Shown: in pieces, positions 25,701-36,799 of the stretch | Position numbering within the stretch: the first letter of the stretch is position 1 | Layout of the letters: each line of letters opens with the position of its first letter | Origin: Phoronis australis | Lineage: Eukaryota > Phoronida > Phoronidae | Assembly: GCA_002633005.1 (NCBI GenBank) | Contig: NMRA01000110.1 | Span: forward strand, 333,850 to 397,849 | Direction: 5' to 3' | DNA: 64,000 nt | Translations under genes and position numbers: made by a program | The notes under the pieces: generated by a model | Seen by the model: the letters and a program-made list of their open reading frames with translations, nothing else | What the model was told of the DNA's origin: nothing | Database searches by the model: none

Positions 25701-28700
25701 TGAGCTACATACTCTAACATGGCAGTGCGTGATTCTTCAACAGAAAGTTCCGCGGTGCTGAAGTGAATAAATGTTAGTAACATTAGATCGAATGTAATTA
25801 GCTAGCAACATATCTCAAATTTAAAATTGACTAAATGCACCACTGTACTACATCTGTTCAACTCCACAACTTAAGTCAGTCATTTTCTGACAAGATACCA
25901 CGGGAGTTCCATCAAGAATCGATCAGATGTCTTAGCCACTTGACGCAGCTGAATTAGACGGGTGAATCAAGTGCACAGCCAATGATACTGACTAATAGTG
26001 AACTAAAAGCCACAACACAGCAACAATCAACAGCTGCAAACGAAGGTGACAAGCACACGCAAATTGTAGCCTTACTTTTTAAACTCCATGTGAGGAGCCT
26101 CTGGGGGAGGACTGTACACCAGTGAGGGTGGGGGTGGCCCAAGAGCAGCCTCTAGAAAAGTACAAACAAGGGGTGAAACCTGTTATTGTAGTGTGTTGGC
26201 TAGAACGTAATCTTGGTACAAAGTTTTAGGAATATAATTGGTAAAGTGTGACCAGAATAAAATCTGACACAAAATTGATTTCATCAAGAAATACCTTCAC
26301 CTTGAGTGAATTAACATGATTAAAAAATAATAGAAAGTATGGCTACCAGAGCTACAAAATTCCATTATTTTGTTCAGCAGCTAAATTTGTGAACATACCA
26401 TAAGTTTTAAGTGTGTGATGCCATGAAATGCAACACTGCCACTTACTGACCAATACATTTTTGCACCTGTCCAATTCTTCTACCATCTGCTTTTTAATAA
26501 GAAGTTTTTGTGCAAACAAAATGAAATAGAATTGTTTTCACTACGTTGCAATGTTAAGCATTTAATTACTTAGTAAAATGCACTTTTTACAAAATGTTAC
26601 TCAGGTGAAGTTGTAAACATCTCACTAAAATACAACAATTTATCAAAAAATCTAGGAGCACTTGTAATGACAAATTATTCCTTGCTACAAAAGCCAAAAG
26701 ATGAAAGTATCAAAAGATTAGATCATTAGATTGTGCGTCTTTTCAATAGTCATTTTGAATATGGCACGTGTCATTTTAATGGCAGAGTGACACACACAAT
26801 GTCCAATAGTAAGTCATGCTACATTTTGATGTATGTTGATAAGACTGGTTCGGAGAACTGAGACTCAAGCACACAGGAGAGGTCAGTGTTTTGACATTTG
26901 GTCACACACAGCCAGCAGTAGTTGACTGGCTGGCTTGATGAGACTAAAGCACAAAAAAACTTTTGGGGGATACAAACAATGATCAGCACAAAAAAACAAA
27001 TAATAGTGAAAATAACGAATGAAAACAATTAGATAATCACAAACCAAAATACTGCAGACCTGTTAGGCTCTTTTCTCCACAGACTGTTCAATGTCACAGA
27101 ACTCTTCAGTAATTTTAGAACTTGTTCATGGATTTTGAAAATTCTTAGGTTTCTGTGGAGATCAGTGACGACTACCAACTTCAAGAATAGGGAAGAGAGC
27201 GGCCTACTAATGTTTGGTACAACGTGTACCAGACTACATGTACCAGAGTGCCTGTAATTATTTTTTCATAACTTCAAGTACAGGCAATGATATTTTTAAT
27301 TATGACATGGCCAGGAAAGAAATAAAACATAAATTAAGAAGAAATACAAGAGTTCTGAAATGAAAATGAGTGTCCAAGCTGAACCAACAGCACCAATCAT
27401 TAACCAACAAACCATATCTTTACACACCTTGATCATAATCACCCACTTGTTCATATCAACAAACCATGTCTTTACACACCTTGATCATAATCACCCACTT
27501 GTTCATATCCCTCAAACTGTTTGTAGGCATCCTGATCAACGGGGGGCGGGTTTTCTGGGTCATCATTGGGAATGTCGTCCCAGTTGACTTTGCCGCCCTG
27601 CCCGGGAACAAATCCTGAAAAAACAAAAACAATGCTTTAACTAGTGCAAAGATACCTAAGTCATATCGTACATACTAGTAAGATAATGGTTGGCCGGGTA
27701 TGCCAGAATTTGAATTTTTTAAGATAACATCAAGAAAAGTAGTCAAAAGACAATTACTAAATGTCTTAAATGAAACGTAGTTCAAACAATCAGATTCGTT
27801 ATACTTACTGTCTGCTTCCTCATCACCCACCGCACCTGGCATGGTTTGCACTGCCCCCTGGTGGCTGGGAGGACCACCATAACTCCCTTGGGTTGTCTGG
27901 TCTAGAAAAACAAGTACATACTCAGTGCAATAAAGGGGCTTGTGCAGCTAATTATTCACTGTCAAATTAAAAGTATTAACTATTTACAAACTTTAAAATT
28001 AGCGCGTATGCAAACAATGACATATTGATGGACATATTGGTTTATTCACTATAAATAAGTCGTTGTTTACATACGAGCTAATTTTAAAGTTTGTACTCCT
28101 ATTTTGACCGAAAGCAAATGTGATCAACTATTTACAAGCAATTGAAATTTAAAAGAGTGAGAATCTTTTATATCTTTTACTTTTTTAATTCAACCACAAG
28201 TTCAAAAACTCAAAATTGCCTATGACAGAGAAGGACTACTGGAGCTATATAATTTGTCCATGCCAACACATTACAATAATTATTAAAAAAAAATCAGATG
28301 AGTTCCCTCAACTCACAACAAAAACATGCAGAGAAAAACAAAAAGATTTCTTACTTGACATTCAAATGAAAGTGATAATGGAGCCCAAGACGACAGCAAC
28401 AGTTGTGAACAAGGTTGCTAGGTGGCGCTACAAACAGAAAAGACTAGTCACTTACGGATGGAACTAATAAAACAACTGTTAAAGTTATGTGCCGTGCAAC
28501 ATGAATTCAAATCAAGGATACTGTAACACAATAATCACATAGCTCACTGCTCAATGCCCACCTCTTGATTACAATACACTCTACAGCGTCCTGTATAACC
28601 TCTAACACGCCCTGCATAACCTACCACACCCCACCATATGCCCATCCATGCCCTGCATGCATACCCCACCATGCCAGCATGCCATGCATACCCCCACCAT

Positions 28701-30080
28701 AACCCACATGCCCCACCATATACCTTACATACACCTACCATGGTCCACATACCCCCACCATACCTTGCATATCGGCATAGCCCACATACCATACCATGCC
28801 CCACACATACAATATAGTTCTCAGCAAAAGTCGTTCATTTGTAAAATATATCAACATGATGCAGTTATCAGAAATGATCTTTATTTTCTCCGTTTTAGTT
28901 ATGAAATCAATAACACAAATCATGCCTTCCACATCTGCTCAAGAATATCAAAACAAAATTGACCTACTTAACCGGCCATAACCTTCCATGACAATAAAAG
29001 AAAAATAGTAATATTAGGTGGATTTTTTAATGTTAGTAACAAATGTGACTCAACGCTAGGTATTGCTGTTACCAGCAATCCCTGCACAGGCTCGCAGACA
29101 CACTGTCTTATCAAAAGTGCTTCGCAAGCCATCCTGCCTTTGGTCAGACTGTTTACAAAAGTCAAGCGTGTTTGTGAATTTTTTTATCTACACTGCAGTT
29201 GTGAACTACATGCGATGTTAGTTTTGGGCCAAATAAGCAATAGAAACCACAGCACAAATGTTGTTCAATTAATGCATTCGTCCAATGTTTCGACATTCTC
29301 AGCTGTTCACCGAAACCCAACAACACGGTTACAAGTAAGTAACCAAATCAACTGAACTAAAACTCACTTGTAAAGCAGATATCTACAAAGGTCCAAGCTC
29401 TCTCGGCGTATAATTTCACTAGTTTCAATTAAAACAAAACAATGCACAGTTCAAATAATGTCCATTTATGTATTTAATTATACTTGGCTGGCGAGAACAC
29501 TGTGACACTTCACACACTGTTATTCTTTTGTTTTTTGTAACCAAGAATGATAACCACGGGTATCCCGGAGACACTGCTGTGCGTCAACTTGGAGTCTTGC
29601 TTAATTTCAAGATCGCGTATGCGTGAACTTGGACTACACGTAAGAGGAAAATTAACAAGTTCACTCAAACAGTCAAGTTCACGTTTATAAAAATTCCCAA
29701 TGCACTAGATTAAATTACATGCTAATAAATATAACGTTAATTTAACCATTGTTTTCTGTATAATTGGCTAGGACGAATGCATATATTACTCCCTGGCATT
29801 GGCGATCTTATTCACTGAGCAATAATTGATTTAGCCATTCACATATTCCTCCGATTCTTTGACATTAGTCCCGGTAAGGGAGAAAATGGGTGATCATGAG
29901 GCCAATAAGTACAAAAATTCTTCACACTGAACAAAAAATTTCACCTTAAGTGCCTACTTGAATACTCGATTCCAAGTTCACATATACGTCATCTTGAGAT
30001 TAAGCAGGATCCTGAGTTCACGCACAGCGGAATAGTGAAGTAGTGCTACCTGGCGTCAGAAAGAAACGTTCGAGTTCCAT
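19614..30080 (-). CDS. SSUH2: SSUH2-type protein (Ssu-2 homologue), 11 exons, complete
   Basis: Exons in transcript order: 30050-30080, 27809-27901, 27480-27614, 26076-26151, 25628-25757, 23870-24055, 23089-23258, 21662-21754, 20710-20812, 20045-20149, 19614-19760. They join to 1,269 nt, 422 codons plus TGA, with every phase matching. The N-terminus is Pro/Gly/Gln-rich (residues 1-110). A conserved block YVAQQCCYGKGCAEQMDI and HPWMIECLPD follow. Six CxxC knuckles come next (CHRC, CSHC, CVSC, CGSC, CFTC, CPVC), a DnaJ-like CxxCxGxG layout that probably binds zinc. The C-terminus has FEQTLPMVFPITAYPVGQI and FWVYGTSREVYAPDYP. Vertebrate SSUH2 is reported in tooth development; the molecular activity is poorly known. 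The first 10-codon exon is inferred from phase, donor and strong ATG context only. Confidence 0.87.
22003..22112. repeat. 26-bp minisatellite, about 4 copies
   Basis: Units of about 26 bp built around TCAAAGTGTCGACATACTAG, in the SSUH2 intron between 21,755 and 23,088. Each unit contains palindromes (GTCGAC, ACTAGT). The last unit is the most diverged. Confidence 0.85.
22776..23033. repeat. 25-bp minisatellite, about 10 copies
   Basis: Units of 25 bp with core CCAGGGTTATGATGATGTAA, varying mainly in the last few bases (ACACC or ATACC). The array ends about 55 bp from the donor of SSUH2 exon 23089-23258, inside the intron. Confidence 0.92.
23089..23258 (-). CDS. SSUH2: SSUH2 exon with four CxxC knuckles
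   Basis: Encodes NCHRCHGRGF, LRCSHCWGCG, QIKCVSCGGDGR and VRCGSCGGDGRR. The donor is a weak GTGGTC, chosen because the split codon AG then joins G of exon 21662-21754 and restores the repeat pattern GDGRRCFTCGGDGR. The open frame in the opposite direction (23,079-23,375) is an antisense shadow of this exon. Confidence 0.88.
24128..24235. repeat. 19-bp minisatellite, about 5 copies
   Basis: Unit AACTAACTCAAATTGGGCC, lying about 75 bp upstream (transcript sense) of the acceptor of SSUH2 exon 23870-24055. Confidence 0.88.
24640..24960. repeat. Dispersed repeat copy A (partner at about 39,920-40,130)
   Basis: Shares a diverged alignment with 39,920-40,130: GACAACACTTTTGGACATTT then GGAATCTG, against GACAGTACTTTTGGACCACA then GGAATCTG. 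Further, 24,910-24,945 resembles 40,668-40,705 (CAGAATAAAGT end). Read on the - strand both copies give a similar short peptide (GLFEGFMRS versus GLFEGYLKS), so this may be a fragment of an old element with a coding segment. Confidence 0.45.
25418..25455. repeat. ATA/ACA trinucleotide microsatellite
   Basis: Run of AATAATAAC and AATAAT units in the intron between SSUH2 exons 23870-24055 and 25628-25757. Confidence 0.9.
27405..27520. repeat. Duplicated splice donor region of SSUH2 exon 27480-27614
   Basis: A 52-bp segment that includes the last ~30 exonic bases and the donor of exon 27480-27614 is repeated in the adjoining intron (second donor-like site at about 27,428). Both copies read, on the gene strand, ATATGAACAAGTGGGTGATT then CAAG and GTGTGTAAAG. 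Using the copy would add 52 nt and shift the frame. Confidence 0.8.
28600..28805. repeat. C-rich minisatellite (CCCACCAT-type)
   Basis: Imperfect reiteration of ACCCCCACCAT, CATGCC and CCACAT words. It lies in the first SSUH2 intron. The overlapping open frames on both strands here (Gly/Trp/Cys/Tyr-rich on -, His/Pro-rich on +) are products of this repeat. Confidence 0.75.
30050..30080 (-). CDS. SSUH2: Proposed first coding exon of SSUH2
   Basis: ATG in a strong context (G at -3 and +4) opens MELERFFLTP and ends with one base (G) before a GTAGCAC donor. The next exon (27809-27901) enters with AC, giving GAC and an uninterrupted frame DQTTQGSYGG. The exon lies at the edge of a GC-rich stretch, as expected near a promoter. 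There is no family conservation this far N-terminal, so an alternative first exon is possible. Confidence 0.5.
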
Positions 30081-31087
30081 TGCGCTGTAGTCTCCTGCAC
30101 AGACCCTCGAGGTTTGTTCACAAGCAATCCGTGACGTCAGCTTGTAAGGCCCGGGAACCAGGTTACATTGCGCTGTGGATCGACTTGGACTCCTGCCTGC
30201 TTACTTCGAGTTGTTCTCAAACAGCTTGCACCATATCGCGCGGACTACAGGCTGAAAATTGTCTACAAATGGTTTATTCTTAGCCTGCCTACGAAAACTC
30301 AACCAACACACGCCGTTCAGGCCACTCAGACCATGGGCGGGCACCCCGGAAAAGTGGGGTTACAGTCACAGCCCATTCAGTGGTGCGCCGCCCGCCATGA
30401 CATATACTGGCCTCCAGTGCGCCCGAAGTTGGTCTGTCGGTGTTAGCATCCGCTGCCAGGTTTTAAATTAGCTTTTGCACCTGTTTCTGTCTTTATTTAG
30501 TTTATGAGAGTGTCTAATCCGGAATAGCTAGGCCATGCACAATGCAGTAATCTGGCCTTTAGTATACTCTCCCGTGCCCCGCCTCCCAAGACTAAGTTTA
30601 AACGCCCGGCTGCCTTGTATACCTTTCCTCACTGGCTGTCAGTCAAGACGCCGGGCTCTTCCATGTCAGTCCCGTCGGACGTATCAGTGGTTTTAGTGCT
30701 GAAGTAGTTACCGCCGGATCAGTAACACCCGGCGGTCATGTCTATAGGAACCGTTGGGACCGAGGCACAAGCGTGTGCCCGGGCCCCTTCTGTGTTCAGT
30801 CCGAATGCAGACAAATTAGGCCTAATCGGTAACGTCTCAACGTAGTCAGTTTAACCCGGGACCCTAAGCGTTTGACGGAAAATTACATGTCGGAAGAAAA
30901 ACGCATGAGTACACGCCGACGGCCAAGTTTACCGGCTACTCTGTCGTTTCTCAAAATAAGCTACCGCGTTTTCTTGCACTCGAAATCCTTAGTCGAATGT
31001 TCACTGACATGATATAGCTGGCGGTAGGGCCTAAGTCTAGACCTTATTAAAACTTTGGTCGAAAGTCTTCTCTTCCCACACGAAAAT
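30081..31087. promoter_or_regulatory. GC-rich region upstream of SSUH2, possible promoter
   Basis: Base composition shifts to GC- and CpG-rich compared with neighbouring AT-rich DNA, directly upstream of the proposed SSUH2 start. No clear TATA box is placed. Open frames at 30,080-30,471 on the + strand resemble no family. A short hairpin-like element lies at about 30,331-30,402. Confidence 0.35.
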
Positions 31088-31505
31088 ATTCAATAGGATC
31101 CTCATTATAGGATTCCTATTGGATGCAATAGGAAGTCCTCATAGGCGGGATCGTCCTAAAGGATCCAATAGGAAATCCTATATAAAAATCCTATAGGATC
31201 CTAAAGGAAACCCTATAGAAAAATTCTATAGGTTTTCCAATAGGAAATCCTATATGATCCAATAGGATATTGGGCCAAAATCGATTTGGATTCCTATAGG
31301 ATACCCTAAGGATTCCCGGGATGCCTATAGAATTTCCTATAGGATTCTCATCATATAGGATTTTATAGGATTCCTATAGATTTCCTGTAGGATTCCTATA
31401 GGATTTCCTGCATGATTCCAATAGGATCCTATAGGATATTGGGTTAAAATCCTATAGGATTTCCTATAGGAATCCAGTAGGAAATCCTGTTGGAATTTTT
31501 CGTAA
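31088..31505. repeat. Palindromic CCTATAGG-type low-complexity block
   Basis: About 420 bp built almost wholly from TAGGATTCCTATAGG-like words and variants such as AGGAAATCCTATA. Because CCTATAGG is its own reverse complement, the block reads nearly the same on both strands and can fold into many small hairpins. There is no regular period as in a normal minisatellite. Confidence 0.88.
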
Positions 31506-31904
31506 GGGTTGTCAAATGATCATTGTCGATGGTGCACAGCCTCGCGAATTTCATACGAGCAACAATCTTGAGTGCACCAATACAGGGAGCCCTCAACTTG
31601 GGGGGAGAGAGTGAAATTCTCGGAGCGCTTAGAGAGGTGGAGCCACAGGAGAATGGAGATGCAATTGACAGAATGCAGCTGTTTGGATATAAGAGAGGGT
31701 GCGGTGTTGATAGCCGGTTGCATGGACTGGCAAGACGACTGTGTAATCAGCAGTTGGTCGGAGTGGTTAGTCTAACCTTGTCTGACTTAATGACGTGGAA
31801 AGCCGAGCACCCATGGGTCTGCCCCGAGTTTGACGACGCTGTTTCTGCTCCCAAGTAATACCAAGTAGTAACAATCTTGATGGAAAAGATTTCCAAGACT
31901 ACAT

Positions 31905-32720
31905 GTCCAGAAGTTCACTACTCCGAAGGTTCACTAACTTCGACTAAGTCCACAATTCCGAAACGGCAGAACTCCGACAGTTCATTACTCTGATTTTCTA
32001 CTAACTTATGAATGATTCAGAACTGACATGAATAAAGTATTGTATTTAGGGTGTGCAAGAGTTGAATAGTCCCGGCAAAAAATAATTTTTATTGTTTACA
32101 AATGAGCTCAGTCCCAATCCCTGCGGGCAATCGTGATTCTCGAATCAAACACTCGTTCTCATTAGGGACAACATCTGGGGCACGGGTCCGGGTTGCGGCG
32201 ACCAACGGCGGTTTTAAATTTAAGGAGACTGAATGAGACTTCGATAAGACTTGCAGGGACAAGATAGCCTACTATTTAGTTTCGACCCGGCCATGCGAGT
32301 AGTTCCGGTGGATGACGTTAAAGCATAGCGCCCTAAGTCGCGCTGTAACTGCGCTCTTGACATGAAGTTGATGAATGTATCGTGGTTGATAATTCATCAA
32401 CATTCCTATTTCGTATTCTTTTAGAAATGCAAGCCAAGTACACACATACTCATTTTCCCGTCATTCGTAAGACATGCGGACAATTCCACATGCACATAAA
32501 ATCCAAACAAAGTGATTTATTAGGCGGGCGTATTGTCGTCGGCATGATAATTGCCATTACCGAAGTGTTGCTTATTTTTGCATGTAAAAGTACATAACAG
32601 TTACACCTGAGTCAGAAATTTTAGACATTTTTGGAGTAGTGAATCATCGGAGTGGTGAATTTTCGAATGGTGAACCTCCGAGTCGGAATAGTGGACCTTC
32701 GGAATAGTGGGCTGTTCGGC
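31905..32720. mobile_element. Inverted-repeat element with iterated TCCGAA ends (candidate MITE/foldback)
   Basis: Left end (about 31,905-31,990) carries repeated words such as TTCACTACTCCGAAGG. The right end (about 32,630-32,720) carries the reverse complement (CCTTCGGAATAGTGG and similar). The ends are imperfect inverted arrays flanking about 640 bp without a transposase frame, fitting a non-autonomous DNA element. Target-site duplications were not established. Confidence 0.5.
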
Positions 32721-34480
32721 CATTTCTAGCGATGTAAGCAACTTTTAACAAAAATACAATCGGATGAAAAATTACGTCAAGTCATTTTCCGACCGTCCGA
32801 GCATGTATGAGGTGTAATCACTCATTTAAAAAGCCCGATTTAAAAATTTGACGAGGTAACGTGAGAACGTTTGGCCATATATCACATTATGTCCGAATTT
32901 GAGTCCCGTTTTTTGCGAGCAACCGTCACGACATCCTTATTTTTGATTTTATGAATTCCGTCGTATCTCAGGAACAAGAGCTGAGAGCCATCGTTGGCGT
33001 GGATGACAGCTAGATATTCCTAATCTTCAAACGCCTTACTGACAGTGCTGTTGTGGGGCGTAGGCGCACGTAGGCGCAGCCAACCACCTTTTGGCATTTG
33101 AACGTAGCACCTACGCACCGTAAGTTATGTTCAGTGCTCTAGGTTATACGAACAAGTTGGGAGCAACGGGATGTCACCGTCATGTATGTGGTAAGTAGCC
33201 AGTACGCTTGCTGGCTAGGCACGTAGGGGACTAGCGAGAAGTCTCGGTAGTAATTACGTGCCTAATTACAGGCGACTTTACTCCCGAACGGTCCAAGGTA
33301 TGTCTCCAGTGGTACTCGGGCTGATATGACAACTGAAAAATTCAACTTATAATGTTTTATTTTCAATCCTCGATATAATGGATCGTGCAATTGTTTGCAA
33401 CATTGGTAATGCTACTCCAGAAAGGCGATCATCAGCACCTTTTAAAGATGACAGCTACAATTAACTTGTACATACTTACTCTTAGTCTAAGCGCACAACC
33501 AACACGAAAAACGAGCCCGAAGCCAGCACAACCGGCCGTTCATTGAGCTTCCCGTATAGTAGGCCTACTCTTTGAAAATTACGGTTGGGTCTCTCTAACC
33601 GTTCTGTCAGCTATAAGTTCGATGTTCTGGAACATTCGTCAGACTTAATTGCAAGTAATCGTGTTCTTATTCTTTGTTGGTTCGAAAGCTTGGGATTCAA
33701 TTTAAGCATGGTCAAGACTGCCCTCTGACTACTGTAAGACCATAGATACTCGTCAATATTTAGTCTATGAAGGAAGGTCAGAGTGGTTGTTACGTTTCAA
33801 AAAGGTAATAATATGGATCCGAACAGTTAAAGAGAACTAATCATTATGTTTACTTGTAAAACTTATAATTCGCTGCAGAAAAATGTCGTTGTGACTCTAC
33901 AAAATCAATCAAAACTCATTTCTTAACTGATCCAAAATTCTTACAGCGGAAAAAGCTCAATGGCTCATTACCTCGAGGAGAGCAACTGTAACAGAAAACG
34001 ATGTCGTGAATACTTAGCTCATAGGTAATGAGTCGCCTCTCGCTTATGAAAAGTCCTGAAAGGTGGAATCCCACTCCGTGTCCAGTTAAGAATAGTGGTT
34101 CCGCTGTTATGTGAATCTCCTAACCTATTTATGCGAATCTCTAACTAGCTCTTTCAATAGATTAACAGCACAAAGCGGTGGCGTTTTTTCCATGCCCATC
34201 TTGCAGAGTCTTATTTAGTTCTTTATATTTACGTCATAAGAAATGACATTATTAGCAACTCTCCTCTTGCTTTACTCTGCAACATAGCTCGTGGCGTACT
34301 CCGGGCAAAATAGATTACCATAAAGTATGTATCGCGCTTCTCTTAAAAATAGTGAAATTTCTCCAGTTTTCAAAGCAAAGAACATAAGTCAATCAGTGTT
34401 CTATCCCCTCCCAATTAATCAAATCCTCGAACGATTATTGCATTAACAACTCTGTTAATGCGCTATCGAAATCTATAGCG
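32721..34480. other. Intergenic, nothing recognised
   Basis: No gene family or repeat family recognised. A short iteration of CGTAGGCGC occurs near 33,057-33,080. Confidence 0.45.
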
Positions 34481-34481
34481 T

Positions 34482-34566
34482 GTGTGTGCTTTTAAGACTG
34501 GACACAGTTGTCAAGACGTATTGATGAAACTAAATGAGGCTGTCAAGAAAACCATGAATTCAAACA
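34482..34566 (+). pseudogene. LINE-type reverse transcriptase scrap (candidate)
   Basis: FKTGHSCQDVLMKLNEAV (34,491 onward) resembles the FRxGHSCQxxLxxL motif that precedes the catalytic blocks of non-LTR retrotransposon reverse transcriptases. The likeness ends after about 25 residues and no YxDD follows. If real, it is a tiny decayed fragment. Confidence 0.3.
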
Positions 34567-34689
34567 TAGTGAGTTTTCATCTGGCTGCCGTCGGAACGCT
34601 CGGTTCCTTGAGCCTCTGCTCTTATTTTGTAGGACGAGCGCGTCAAACTTTGAGGCTCGGCTGTTGTTAGACATTGGCGTCTCGCTGAT

Positions 34690-34920
34690 CCTATTCATTG
34701 CATCTCTCCGCCCTCCATTTGTCGAAGTGGGCAAAAAAAGTCGCCTCAAAGAAACAAAAACTACGAAAAAAGTAAAAAAGACAAAAGCCACTAAAAAGGC
34801 AGGATCTACCAAAATTCGGCGCATACATATTTCATAGCTCTGAAGGTACCCCGTAAATTTTAGTAAAAGGTCCACATTTCAAAAATTCGAGCCCCCATTT
34901 TTAGGTTGCATGCGCGCACG
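34690..34920 (-). repeat. Dispersed repeat family, copy 1
   Basis: On the - strand, GGGGGCTCGAATTTTTG and AATGTGGACCTTTTACTAAA followed by CAAATTTTGG-like and GGTAG words match the + strand at 38,160-38,420 and, more weakly, 38,870-39,110. No conserved coding frame. Confidence 0.7.
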
Positions 34921-34999
34921 AAATATTTGAGTTTGTAGATTTAAAAAATCCATCAACGTCTTCTCCATATATGATTAGCTGATATTTCTCAATCGTGTT

Positions 35000-36777
35000 G
35001 GTTTTGAAATCAAACTTGTTCTCAAGTGAGTACGTCCACTTCCTGGTTACGCAACCAACCTTGATCCTTACGTAAAACTGAGCTCAAACTTTATGAAACG
35101 TGAACAGTAACATGGAACGTGTGAATGGGTTTTTCGACCCATGGCAATTTTTCTATTAATAATTCCCACAAGTTCGACGATTGCTTTCTCGGAGAAAGTT
35201 TGAACGAATTCGGGATTCTATGTTTATTCCGATATTGCAAGTCCATACGTGACACTTCAACCAACCAGGCAACCAAATGAGACAAACGTACGATGACTAC
35301 CTGACCTGACACCCCTAATATTGTACAAAATTCACACGATCGCTCGATCGCTACAGTATCTATCCAGAAGATTATTTGATGGTGTACAACGAATATCTGT
35401 CACTAACAACGACATTTTGTAACCGAGTTCACAGAGTGAATCACCATGTTAGCATGCAAAGTTAGTATTAGGAAGAAAACTACACCTCAAGAGTACTTCA
35501 CAGAGTGAATACTCCACGACTATGGTGCAGACGCAATAGTTGCACGTGCAAAGAACATGCAGAGTCGACTCGCAACTTCAGAGAACGACAGGCTCTAGAT
35601 TTGATCCATATTGAAGGCTGGGTGCGCGCATGCTATAGTGAAAAAGTATGCCATTTCAGATCTCAGGAGTCGTGGGGTACTGTTCTGTGTAGTATAAGTG
35701 AACTCGCCGTACAGCGACAGAGAAAACACCTGTCTCCGAGTCCGTCAGTAGACGGCCTTTACGACAGGGACTACTCAGTAGAAAAATAACGTAATCCCGC
35801 TCGATAATTTTTTAATAAATTAAAGTACACATCATCAACTAAACTATAGACGTTGCATCATGTTGTCAACACACTCACGTCAACTTACAAAGATTGAATG
35901 ATGTTGTGTCATAAAAGGACTCCACCGCAAAGAACGACTGCACTCGCACTCTTGAGATTCCACCTGTTGACACGGAGCTGATCATGTTTAGAGACGTAAC
36001 ACGCGCTGGTTAACTAATGAGTATCTCAGCGTGTAACTCAACAATCGCTTCATCCGTACATGAAACAACTTCTTTACATGGTACTGATCCATCACATAGC
36101 AACGGCGATTATCGAGAAGGCTCACAAACACTGCGCCAGACTTAGTTGTAACCATGGATACGCAAATTCCCTTTCCAGTCAACTGTTACGGATTAAGTGT
36201 GCGATTAATGGGAATCGTAAACCGTGTTTTACCAGGCTTCGTCAGAGCTTCCCCAGTTGCACACTTCCCCCGGAGACCGAGGGAGACACATGTCAGGGAA
36301 GAGTTGAGCTGAGCTTGTTCCGCCAGCCCAATTAGTTTACTGCTGATCGATAAAACCCTGTGTAGCTTTAATGCGCGGAGTAATGACAGATCTATTCATT
36401 ACGGGTGCATTTGTAAAATAGCACCAACGAGATATAATCATCTTACGGATTGACTTCATTATGCCCCGCCATGGATTTCAATTAAATTGTTCATCGATGC
36501 AAGTCACAAAAAGGAATGCGTGTATGAACCATTTTCCAATTCGCAACTTTCCAGTTAGGGTTACTATAAGTAAGTACGTAATTAAGTAAATAATTAAGTA
36601 ATTAGTAAGTAGCCTAAGTAAGTAAGCAAGTAAGTAATTTAGCATACTTATTAGTAAAATGTTTATTTTACATCGTCGCGACACCTTTGCAAACAATACA
36701 ATAGCACACGTGCGTCAGTGACCAATATAAAATGCGAAGACCACGAGACAGACTATTTCGTTACCACGATAGCAATA
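35000..36777. other. Intergenic, nothing recognised apart from a TAAG microsatellite
   Basis: Open frames at 35,505-35,789 and 36,060-36,335 have no recognisable family. A TAAG/TAAT microsatellite is at about 36,565-36,655 and explains the Leu/Tyr-rich open frame on the - strand at 36,478-36,696. Confidence 0.45.
36565..36655. repeat. TAAG tetranucleotide microsatellite
   Basis: Imperfect run of AAGT/TAAG units. Confidence 0.85.
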
Positions 36778-36799
36778 ACTTTATTTATCTCCATGATAG

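Noticed and set aside
28544-28962. Gly/Trp/Tyr-rich and His/Pro-rich frames on opposite strands
   Set aside because: Both arise from the C-rich minisatellite at 28,600-28,805.
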